A stretch of 14,221 nt of DNA from an uncultured candidate division Zixibacteria bacterium (lineage in GTDB: Bacteria > Zixibacteria > MSB-5A5 > GN15 > PGXB01). The notes below the pieces were generated by a model that searched no databases, was not told where the DNA came from, and worked only from the letters and a program-made list of their open reading frames with translations. How positions within the stretch are numbered: the stretch's first letter is position 1; the number at the start of each line of letters is the position of its first letter. The translations under genes were made by a program, and so were the position numbers. Positions 1-6,776 of the stretch are shown one piece after another. The stretch is taken from NCBI GenBank assembly GCA_937925655.1, contig CALAMC010000038.1:1-14221 (forward strand), written 5' to 3'.

Positions 1-1421
1 CCCAGGATATTGAAAACATCAAGTCGTACATAAGCTTCAATGGGCAAATCGAACCTGATGGTCGTGGTCGGATTGAATGGATTAGGATAGTTCTGGTGCA
101 GGGCGAAGCTTTTTGGCAATAGCTCGCCCAGCTGGCCGGTAAGGTAGGCCTCGGTTCCGATGACGATTTGAGCGCTTTTTATTTCGTTTTTCAGTATAAT
201 TTCGCCGCCGTTAATCGGTGAAATGCGATTTTCATCGTCGAAAATCAGCCACGCCTGCATGCCGTCGGGAATCCGGTCCAGACCGCTAATTTTCATAACC
301 CGGTTTTCGCCGCCTGAAAATATCAGATTCCAGGTCGCACCGTCGTTAAAAGGCGCCCGGAAATCGGCGGTGAAAGCCGGTTTTTCATCCTTGACTCGAA
401 GCGCCAGCATGGGTACACCCGGCGCCGCCGGGGGCTTGAGCATATCGGTTTGATCAAATCCCGGCTGCGCGGCATGGCGCACTCCGATATAACCGTTATC
501 CACCCCGGAAGCATCCGTCAGCGTCAGACTTATCGTCCAGTCATATTCCGAAGATGCGGCCAATATATCATTCTGCCTTTGCGGCGGGGCTTTGACCACC
601 GGAATATAGGGGAAGACCGGCTTTACGCCCGCTGTGGTAACATAGACAAAGAAGCCTTCCCAGGCCGGAATAACAGCACTATGGTCCCAGGTTCCGTTAT
701 TATAATAATAGTGGTTTCCGCCCTGCACGACACCACTCAAGGCGCCCTGAATCGTGCCGCCGGACTGGTAGAGTATTTGACTGAACAAAATGTCAAAATT
801 AAAAGGATTGGCCAGTTGGTTCCAGCCAAGAGCCAGCGTCAATTCCGGCGAATCCGAAATGTAATAATCATGTCCGGCATGATTCGTGTTGGGCGTCACC
901 GCAAAGCCGGTGGCGTCGATTGTTTTCGAACCACGCGCAATCAGCCAGTAGCCGATACCGGGGACAAATTCGGGAATTGTGCCGGATCCTCCGTATTCAT
1001 AAGTGGCGTCATCGCCATTATCATAACGCCCAAACCGCCACTGTTTGATATTGTAAGCTCCGAGGTCATCGGCCAGAACGGCATTGGCATCGTTGCCGCC
1101 TATTACATGCACGGGAATTCCGATAATCTTATATGCGGCATCCGGCAGGGCGGTCGGCTTCTGAAAACTGGTCGCTTCCAGCGTGACGGCGCTGGCAATG
1201 ACGCCGCCCTTGCCGATGTAGCTTGTCGACGCCGATAATCCCATCGGCCCGCCGCCGATCGTTCCGACCACTTTGGAAGCCGCCGCTGTACTGATGCCGC
1301 CGCCGCTGGCGTAAAAACATGGAGATACCTGATAATCAGCGCTTGTCATTTGCGCGGAAGCCGAGGCAGTCAGCAGGCAGGCGAGCGCGGCCAATATGGT
1401 CGGCAATTTATTTATTTTCAT
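1..1421 (-). CDS. Secreted protein with C-terminal T9SS/FlgD-like sorting domain (partial, 3' end outside window)
   Basis: The reverse strand reads open from ATG at 1421 to the left edge: 473 full codons, no stop. AGGAG lies about 8 nt before the ATG. Residues 1-24 look like a Sec signal peptide (MKINK, hydrophobic core, ASA-Q cleavage site). The body is rich in Gly, aromatic residues and short beta-type motifs. It includes GWNQLANPFNF (199-209), a motif I associate with surface proteins of FCB-group bacteria. At 440-459 comes LHQNYPNPFNPTT followed by TIRFDLP, the start of the FlgD-like or type-A sorting domain that ends many such proteins; its final strands lie outside the window. The body fold is not recognised and no catalytic motif is visible. 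The start is 32 nt after the preceding gene's stop, so it is probably the last gene, or nearly so, of the kinase operon. Export is well supported; function is unknown. Confidence 0.88.
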   Translation of the reverse strand, partial: MKINKLPTILAALACLLTASASAQMTSADYQVSPCFYASGGGISTAAASKVVGTIGGGPMGLSASTSYIGKGGVIASAVTLEATSFQKPTALPDAAYKIIGIPVHVIGGNDANAVLADDLGAYNIKQWRFGRYDNGDDATYEYGGSGTIPEFVPGIGYWLIARGSKTIDATGFAVTPNTNHAGHDYYISDSPELTLALGWNQLANPFNFDILFSQILYQSGGTIQGALSGVVQGGNHYYYNNGTWDHSAVIPAWEGFFVYVTTAGVKPVFPYIPVVKAPPQRQNDILAASSEYDWTISLTLTDASGVDNGYIGVRHAAQPGFDQTDMLKPPAAPGVPMLALRVKDEKPAFTADFRAPFNDGATWNLIFSGGENRVMKISGLDRIPDGMQAWLIFDDENRISPINGGEIILKNEIKSAQIVIGTEAYLTGQLGELLPKSFALHQNYPNPFNPTTTIRFDLPIEAYVRLDVFNIL

Positions 1422-1453
1422 ATTAGTTCTCCTGCAAGTTATAGGCTTCCGAA

Positions 1454-2548
1454 TTATTCATCTTTGGTTGCTTTATCATCGGCAGTTAGCCGCATTTCCA
1501 TTTCTTTAAGGTTAACAATATTGACCCTTCCGAACTCCGGTGTTTCCGACCCCGGTATCGGCATTTCGATGGCACGGGCATCATCGAATTCGTTATCATT
1601 TGAATTAAAAACGGTTGCAACTGTTCCTCGGGATGTCGGTATATATTCGGCGTCAAAGTGATAATAATATAGTGTTGCAGTACCATTATCGTACCCCTGG
1701 TCAACGCTCAGATAATATTTATATGTTCCGGCCGCAGCATTATAATATATTTTTTCACCGTCAAAATCAAACCACCATGTCTGGGTACTGCCGATTGTTG
1801 AGCCATTTGCACCAGCCAACGCTTCAACGGTCGTTATACTGGCTGGTATCGCGGAACTGATTTGCGCGCGGGCATTACCAAGGACACCACTTCCATCCGG
1901 AGTGATAGATACAAAGGCGTCTAGAGTAACCCTGACGTAGCCGGCGGCTGGAGTAACAATGGATACGCTATCAATCAAGGCGAAATCATCCGGAATCGAC
2001 TTGGTACTGTTAATGTAAGTACTGGCGATACCGGGCTCATCAAGAATATCGATTGCCGTTATACTGCTGTTTTCAATATCGGCTCCGGTCAGTGAGGCGT
2101 CGGCGACATCAGCTCCGGTTATAGTGCCGTTAACAATTTTGGCCGAGGTAATGCTATTATCAGGTACCGTTGTGGCCGTATTGGCGTATTCCGATGAGTA
2201 GGCATAAGGGACAGAAGTAATCAGTTGCCGCGGGGCAAGGGTTTGACCGCTGACAACCATTTCCATATACAATTTCGGGCCGTCAAAATAGGTTCTGCTC
2301 ATACTGGTCAGTTCCGTCGTAAAAATGCCGTTGGCATCGGGAGAAACGTCAACCGTCCACGTTTGAACCGGCGAACCACCCGACAATACTTCATAAACTC
2401 TGAAAGTGACACTGGTGGTATTCACTATCGGATCCCCGCCCGCGGTGGTCAAGCGACCCTGATAGACAAATGAATTCGGCGCCTGGGCCATTGCCGAGAC
2501 GGCCAGCACCAGCATCAAAATCGACGTAATAACAATTCCTTTTTTCAT
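1454..2548 (-). CDS. Exported fibre-like protein with FVYQGRL-type N-terminal domain and DxSIT repeats
   Basis: This 364-residue protein starts at ATG 2548, preceded by AAGGA at 8-9 nt spacing. An upstream in-frame TTG at 2581 would add 11 residues before the signal peptide and lacks a ribosome site. Residues 1-22 are a signal peptide (MKKG, hydrophobic core, AMA-Q). Residues 26-115 (FVYQGRLTTAGG.PI onward, ending PRQLITSVPYAYSS) look like the beta-rich domain common at the start of surface and tail-fibre-like proteins. Residues 129-168 hold repeating five-to-ten-residue units (DNSITSAKI, NGTITGADV, DASLTGADI, NSSITAIDI), typical of fibrous or beta-helical stalks. The rest (180-364) has the aromatic and Gly pattern of a beta domain and ends in a charged tail. 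It lies 48 nt downstream of the helical membrane protein gene with no hairpin between, so cotranscription is likely. It is probably a surface fibre; partner and role are unknown. Confidence 0.88.
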   Translation of the reverse strand: MKKGIVITSILMLVLAVSAMAQAPNSFVYQGRLTTAGGDPIVNTTSVTFRVYEVLSGGSPVQTWTVDVSPDANGIFTTELTSMSRTYFDGPKLYMEMVVSGQTLAPRQLITSVPYAYSSEYANTATTVPDNSITSAKIVNGTITGADVADASLTGADIENSSITAIDILDEPGIASTYINSTKSIPDDFALIDSVSIVTPAAGYVRVTLDAFVSITPDGSGVLGNARAQISSAIPASITTVEALAGANGSTIGSTQTWWFDFDGEKIYYNAAAGTYKYYLSVDQGYDNGTATLYYYHFDAEYIPTSRGTVATVFNSNDNEFDDARAIEMPIPGSETPEFGRVNIVNLKEMEMRLTADDKATKDE

Positions 2549-2596
2549 CTTACATATCCTTTTAATCAGGTTAATTCTCAAGTTTATCGATTCAGT

Positions 2597-3304
2597 TTAC
2601 TTGCCGCTGGGTGGGTCCGGAATGCCGGGTAAATCGGCCGTTCCGCCGCCGTTATCGCCGCCGCCACCGCCGAGAGCCACCGCCGCGACTGCAATCAAAC
2701 CGACGCCTCCGGCAATAGCCCACCAGTTGGAATACCAGGCTTTCTTTTTCTTTTCTTCAGTCTTTTTGGGCGGAATGGTGGCCACGGCCGGCTTTTTTTC
2801 TTCCGGTTTGGGCTGTTCGACCACGACCGGCATCGGCTCGGTTGGAGCGGGTTCTTCGACCGTCGCTTCCTCGGCCGCTTCGCTGTCGACCCGGTCCTTG
2901 GCTATTTCCATCAAGTCGAGAAATTCCCCAGACTTGATATCCAGCTCACCGCGCCATTCGCGATAGGCCTTGAAGGCCTTGACGAATTCCTCGGTCACCT
3001 TATCGCGCTTTTCGGTGTCGTTTTTGAGCATGGCATAATACACTGAAGCCATCAGGACATGCGCGTTGGCCTTGTCTTCGATACTTATGTCTGCCCTGGC
3101 CAGATAGGCGTTCAGTTCTTCTTCGGCGCATTTGTAGTTGAGCATCTTGAAGCTGGTGCGGGCATGCTCAACCGAGGGTTTGTTCGGGTTAAAATCGCAG
3201 CCTCCGGACTGGGCAAAAACTAATGACGGCAGCATTGTCCATTGCAAAAAGGCCGTCAGAACGGTCACCGCGACTACCCGAAAAAGAAGGTTTTTTTGTT
3301 TCAT
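2597..3304 (-). CDS. Exported helical protein with Pro/Lys/Glu linker and C-terminal membrane span
   Basis: The ATG at 3304 has GGGAGG 4-5 nt upstream, giving 235 residues. Residues 1-32 form a long signal peptide or N-terminal anchor (MKQKNLLFR, hydrophobic stretch, FAQ). Residues 43-140 are alpha-helical and resemble a short tetratricopeptide-type module (HARTSFKMLNYKCAEEELNAYL, then ANAHVLMASVYYAML), with Cys36 and Cys59 as the only cysteines. Residues 141-188 are a low-complexity Glu/Pro/Lys linker of the sort that spans periplasm or cell wall. Residues 194-211 (WWAIAGGVGLIAVAAVAL) form a membrane segment, followed by a Gly-rich and Pro-rich tail. The gene begins 36 nt after the kinase stop and shares its promoter. 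The architecture and position suggest an envelope partner, substrate or sensor adaptor of the kinase; this is inference from context. The TPR-like assignment is tentative. Confidence 0.88.
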   Translation of the reverse strand: MKQKNLLFRVVAVTVLTAFLQWTMLPSLVFAQSGGCDFNPNKPSVEHARTSFKMLNYKCAEEELNAYLARADISIEDKANAHVLMASVYYAMLKNDTEKRDKVTEEFVKAFKAYREWRGELDIKSGEFLDLMEIAKDRVDSEAAEEATVEEPAPTEPMPVVVEQPKPEEKKPAVATIPPKKTEEKKKKAWYSNWWAIAGGVGLIAVAAVALGGGGGDNGGGTADLPGIPDPPSGK

Positions 3305-3340
3305 GCAACCTCCCTGGGTTATGAAGTTAGTTTGAGAAAT

Positions 3341-5014
3341 TTACTTTTCGGACCAGAATATAATCAGGGGAACCGAGGTTCCTCCCTCTTTGGCTATTCT
3401 GGCAAAATCCATTTTACCCGATGCGCCTTTGATTACCAGATGCGGGCCACCACCGTAAGGGAAAGTCACGCAGGAGTCAATCTTGTGGGCGTTCGCCTTG
3501 GCGCCGGTCGGATAAAGGCTGACGCCAACCTCCCATTCGCCGGCGGCTCGTTTTAGGCCGAAGGCCGGGAAACTGGTGAAATTGCGCGAGCGGCCGTTCA
3601 ACGAAAATTCCAGAGTTTTATCGTCGGCCGAGGGGAACAAGGCCAGTTGAAAATCAAGCAGAGCGGTTTCGGCAAAGGCATCATCGAGGTTTAAAGTCAC
3701 TATATTTGTATCTTCCGTCAGATTAACACGTTTACGATATATCGGATAATCCCGATGAGTTACTTCGAAATCATGCTGTCCGCGGCTCGTGATAACATAC
3801 TGGTTTTGGGGCTTGATCAGGCCATCGACTCTCAAAACCGCGTTTTCGCCGGGCGTTATCAGTACCTTAAAGACCGGGCGCGGGGGAGGGGTCGGTTCGA
3901 CGCGCGGCTTGGGTTCCTCCACTTTGGCGGCGACTTCGACCGGTTTGACAGCCGGTTTGGGCGGAGTCGTCTCCTTTTTTATTTCGGCGGCGATGACGCT
4001 CGTGTCCGGGGCAGTTAAATCGGATTTGTCCAGAGCAACAGCTTCTTTGGTAGTCGAGATTTCAGCGGGTCGATTAAATAATTCGATTATCTTATCTTTG
4101 GCAAAAAAGCCGACCACGGCCAGGACCACAACCGCCATTACCGGAACCAGCCATTTGGCTTTAGTCGGTTTGGCATAGACGGTGCGTAACTCCATTAGAT
4201 CCTGGTGCAGGGCCTTGACCGAGGCATAACGCATTTGGGGGTCAGGATGGGTCGCTCTTTTAAGGATTTTAATCAGGTCGTTGGACAATCCCTCGACACT
4301 CATGCCGCCCCATTCCCGGATGCTCGGATTGGCCGGATTGCGATACGGCATGCTGTTGGTGACAAAATTAAATAAAGTTACCCCGAGTTCATAAACGTCG
4401 CTCAAGAACGGGTCATATTTGGCGTCACCGGTCTGGCGTTCGGGGGCGGCGAATTGCGGGGTAAGCGCCTGGTAGGCGGTGCGGGTAGCGGCTTCGCCCA
4501 CCTCCTTGGCGATACCGAAATCGATCAGATAAATATGGCCGTTTTTATCGATCAGAATATTGCCGGGCTTGATATCGCGGTGGGCGACGCGCTGGCTGTG
4601 CGCGAATTCCAGAGCCCCGGTCAAATCTCGGGCCAGGCGCAAAAAATCGACTTCCCCCAGCGGCCCGGATTCGCGAAGCACCTGCGCTCCGTCTTTGCCG
4701 TCGATAAACGGTACCACCAGAGCCCCTTCTTCGGGCAGAAAATCGATAACACGGCAGATATGCGGATGGTCCAGCAAACAGAGGATTTTGGCTTCCTTGG
4801 CGAATTTATCGCGCGACTGAACGCGCTTGAAAAATTTTATGACCAGCCTTTGTTCCGGCAGGTTGATATTATAGCCTTCATAAACCTCGCCGAACCCGCC
4901 GCCGCCGATATGCTTGGTGACCTTGTACTTGCCGCCGATTTGCCAGCCGATAATCCCCAATGGGTCACGGTTGTTGTCGTTTAAATCGGATTGTTCAAAT
5001 GTGTCGTCGTTCAA
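3341..5014 (-). CDS. Transmembrane Hanks-type Ser/Thr protein kinase with extracytoplasmic PEGA-like tail
   Basis: This 557-residue protein has a complete kinase domain at about 30-280: glycine loop GGGGFGEVYEG (37-47), ATP-binding Lys60, probable helix-C Glu74, catalytic HRDIKPGN (145-152, Asp147), DFG (165-167) and APE (190-192). The activation segment carries Thr177, Thr179 and Thr185, likely autophosphorylation sites. Such kinases phosphorylate Ser/Thr on target proteins at the inner face of the membrane. A single membrane span lies at about 288-304. A Pro/Lys/Glu linker (346-380) follows, then a beta-rich PEGA-like domain (381-441) and a C-terminal domain (450-557) I do not recognise. 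The start is TTG at 5014, chosen because GGAAAGG lies 7 nt upstream and no in-frame ATG precedes the kinase domain. It is first in the operon, about 140 nt downstream of a consensus promoter. The outer tail probably senses an envelope signal; ligand and substrates are unknown. Confidence 0.95.
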   Translation of the reverse strand: MNDDTFEQSDLNDNNRDPLGIIGWQIGGKYKVTKHIGGGGFGEVYEGYNINLPEQRLVIKFFKRVQSRDKFAKEAKILCLLDHPHICRVIDFLPEEGALVVPFIDGKDGAQVLRESGPLGEVDFLRLARDLTGALEFAHSQRVAHRDIKPGNILIDKNGHIYLIDFGIAKEVGEAATRTAYQALTPQFAAPERQTGDAKYDPFLSDVYELGVTLFNFVTNSMPYRNPANPSIREWGGMSVEGLSNDLIKILKRATHPDPQMRYASVKALHQDLMELRTVYAKPTKAKWLVPVMAVVVLAVVGFFAKDKIIELFNRPAEISTTKEAVALDKSDLTAPDTSVIAAEIKKETTPPKPAVKPVEVAAKVEEPKPRVEPTPPPRPVFKVLITPGENAVLRVDGLIKPQNQYVITSRGQHDFEVTHRDYPIYRKRVNLTEDTNIVTLNLDDAFAETALLDFQLALFPSADDKTLEFSLNGRSRNFTSFPAFGLKRAAGEWEVGVSLYPTGAKANAHKIDSCVTFPYGGGPHLVIKGASGKMDFARIAKEGGTSVPLIIFWSEK

Positions 5015-5159
5015 TAATCAACCTTTCCGGCATATGCAATTATCATGGATATTGCCGTGGTTCCGGATTCGGCCCCGTGTTTAACTGTCCTGTGATATTT
5101 GGTCCATCCCTTTTTTACCAAAACCGACTCTGGATACCTCCCTTTAAAGTCGATTGATT

Positions 5160-5188
5160 ATTATATTCTGCGCGACAGGCTTTGTCAA
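5160..5188 (-). promoter_or_regulatory. Consensus sigma70-type promoter for the kinase operon
   Basis: On the minus strand TTGACA (5188-5183) is followed by a 17-nt spacer and TATAAT (5165-5160), a perfect match to the housekeeping promoter consensus. Transcription would start near 5153 and leave a leader of about 140 nt before the kinase TTG start. A hairpin with one bulge (about 5029-5056) lies just upstream of the ribosome site, and a GGGAGG motif in the leader (5137-5142) has no suitable start codon behind it. Confidence 0.85.
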
Positions 5189-5200
5189 TGTTAAACAAAA

Positions 5201-5226
5201 TCAAAAGGCGGGTCTTTCAACCCGCC
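5201..5226 (-). terminator. Intrinsic terminator after the Cys-rich repeat protein gene
   Basis: On the minus strand GGCGGG and CCCGCC form a six-base GC stem around an 8-nt loop (arms 5221-5226 and 5207-5212), followed by TTTTGATTTTG. It lies about 40 nt past the stop at 5268 and just before the kinase promoter, so it separates the two units. Confidence 0.7.
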
Positions 5227-5267
5227 TGCAATATGAACAAGGCATCGGGGTTTTTTTAGATTTTCGC

Positions 5268-6539
5268 CTAAAAAGTCATTTTCCGGCTGTCGAGCAATAC
5301 CGTCGGTTCTTCGCCATACAATTCAAGAAAATACGTACCCGGTGCTACGGCGGCCACTACCGCCTGAATTTCAAAATAACACATGCAATAAACATACTGG
5401 TTGGAAACGTTGAATTCAAAAAAGCGCAAGGTGTCGTTGGATTGGCTGAAAGCCACTACCAGATCCGCCGCACAATTAAACCAGGCGTCATAGTGGGTCA
5501 TGGTCAGGACGCCGTTATCGTATGTGTATTCGACATTTGCGGCGAGCTTCTCCGGAGTTTTCTCAAGACAGCCGCTGTCGTCAAAACTTTGCAACCAGCC
5601 TTCACCGCCGACCGTAATTTCGCCGGAATAAATTTCCTCTCCGTAAATATCGAGCACCCGCAGTATATATGAGCCTTCCTCAAGACCATAAAGCGTCGAC
5701 TTGAGATTGAAATAGCAAATACAATCGGCGGGCATGCCGGTGTCGGCTTCGGCGGCGATAATCAAACCATCCATTACCGTATAATCGACCACATAGGCCA
5801 GGCCGCAGTTGTAGAAGGCATTTATGTGATAAATGGTCAAATCATGACCGACCACCTGAACAAAAACGGAATCATCGTCCGATGAATCTTTTGTCCAGGC
5901 GCAGTCCGATTGCTCTTCCGAATGTTGAGGAGCCGTGCCGCCGACCACGATGGCCGTGTCAATCCCGACCGTCTGGCCCTGAAGCCCGATCAGAATAACG
6001 ACATAAGTGCCCGGCATCATGTCATAGATGACCGACTCCAGGTTAAAATAGCAGATGCAATCGCATTCCGGAATGGTGTCAAGCTGGGTAACAATAATCG
6101 TGTCGTTATTAATACTGTTGGTGGTGGCATAACCCAGACAGCAGTCATAATAGGCGCTGTCGTGGTGGACGTGGATATCGGAACCGATCACTTCGACATA
6201 CATGGTGTCGTCGGTGTAATCTTTTCCTTCAAGACACCCGCTGTGGTAGTTGTCGCACGGCAGGCCGCACCATAAATCGCCGCGCCCGTCATACAAATTC
6301 GCTATCAGCCTTAATATGTCGAGCAGATTGATGTCGCCGTCGTTGTTGACGTCGGCCATTTCCTCATTAATCAGCATGCCATTGGGAATATATATGTTTT
6401 CAATAATGGCCAGGATGTCCAGCAGGTCGACACGGCTGTCCCAGTTGGCATCGCCGCAAATGTAATTGGGTTGAGAGGAGTACGAGGTGAGGGGGATGGC
6501 AATCAGAATTGCCGCCAAAAGAAAAAAGAACTTTTTCAT
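5268..6539 (-). CDS. Exported protein with N-terminal dockerin-like pair and three Cys-rich repeat domains
   Basis: ATG at 6539 has AAGGAGG a few bases upstream; an in-frame TTG at 6563 lacks such a site. The product is 423 residues. Residues 1-22 are a signal peptide. Two EF-hand-like dockerin repeats follow, at 28-50 (GDANWDSRVDLLDI) and 62-84 (ADVNNDGDINLLDI), expected to bind calcium. Residues 100-200, 211-311 and 322-410 are three copies of one domain. Each has an SGC or SDC start, a V..VG.D beta stretch, a CH-type core (H..A.Y.C or near), a C.CYF motif after DC or YC (DCICYFNL in two), and a PGTY or EGSY strand near the end. The spaced cysteines suggest disulfides and an extracytoplasmic site. 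I do not recognise the repeat family. Having the dockerin at the N-terminus is unusual next to its neighbours, where it is C-terminal. Function unknown; possibly a surface or matrix protein. Confidence 0.9.
   Translation of the reverse strand: MKKFFFLLAAILIAIPLTSYSSQPNYICGDANWDSRVDLLDILAIIENIYIPNGMLINEEMADVNNDGDINLLDILRLIANLYDGRGDLWCGLPCDNYHSGCLEGKDYTDDTMYVEVIGSDIHVHHDSAYYDCCLGYATTNSINNDTIIVTQLDTIPECDCICYFNLESVIYDMMPGTYVVILIGLQGQTVGIDTAIVVGGTAPQHSEEQSDCAWTKDSSDDDSVFVQVVGHDLTIYHINAFYNCGLAYVVDYTVMDGLIIAAEADTGMPADCICYFNLKSTLYGLEEGSYILRVLDIYGEEIYSGEITVGGEGWLQSFDDSGCLEKTPEKLAANVEYTYDNGVLTMTHYDAWFNCAADLVVAFSQSNDTLRFFEFNVSNQYVYCMCYFEIQAVVAAVAPGTYFLELYGEEPTVLLDSRKMTF
5310..6242 (-). repeat. Three tandem Cys-rich domain copies (about 100 codons each)
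   Basis: Copies lie at about 6242-5940, 5909-5607 and 5576-5310. They align by eye on an opening Cys, a H..A.Y/F.C core, a (D/Y)C.CYF motif and a closing G(T/S)Y strand. Copies 1 and 2 share DC(I)CICYFNL-like wording almost exactly; copy 3 is the most diverged, with YCMCYFEI. The similarity is at protein level, so this is old internal duplication, not a recent DNA repeat. Confidence 0.8.
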
Positions 6540-6625
6540 GATCCCTCCTTGGGATTTATCCAAAATTCCAGCGCCCGATAATTTGGCGGAGATAGATATA
6601 ATGGGCGACCTATTTATCTACTATA

Positions 6626-6654
6626 AATGTACCGGGACATTGTACAGCTGTCAA
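6626..6654 (-). promoter_or_regulatory. Probable sigma70-type promoter for the Cys-rich repeat protein gene
   Basis: The minus strand carries a perfect -35 TTGACA (6654-6649), a 17-nt spacer and TACATT (6631-6626), four of six matches to the -10 consensus. A better -10-like TATAGT (6625-6620) sits at a spacing too long for this -35. The predicted leader is about 80 nt. Confidence 0.6.
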
Positions 6655-6730
6655 GCTAATAATCGCCCAATCAGGACAATATCAATCCCGAATCATTCAA
6701 AGGTGCAAAAAAACTCCTCAGGCTCATAGT

Positions 6731-6758
6731 ATAAAGGGAGGCAGAAGCCTCCCTTTAT
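6731..6758 (-). terminator. Hairpin terminator after the thrombospondin-repeat protein gene
   Basis: A perfect 12-base inverted repeat (arms 6731-6742 and 6747-6758, loop of 4) lies 18 nt past the stop codon at 6777. On the minus strand the stem ends in CCCTTTAT and then ACTATG, so the U tract is short and partly inside the stem. The hairpin is convincing; termination strength is uncertain. Confidence 0.7.
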
Positions 6759-6776
6759 TTATCTTATTCAAACAGC

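Noticed and set aside
450..1238. Open frame of 262 codons on the plus strand
   Set aside because: It lies antisense to the clear secreted protein gene on the minus strand, lacks a ribosome site and has no recognisable domain or protein-like composition.
5011..5121. 36-codon TTG-started ORF in the kinase leader whose stop overlaps the kinase TTG
   Set aside because: The stop/start overlap is attractive for coupling, but the nearest SD-like site is 15 nt away and the peptide shows no recognisable feature.
6540..6563. Extended N-terminus of the Cys-rich repeat protein from TTG 6563
   Set aside because: The extension would place eight residues before a normal signal peptide and run through the ribosome site used by ATG 6539.
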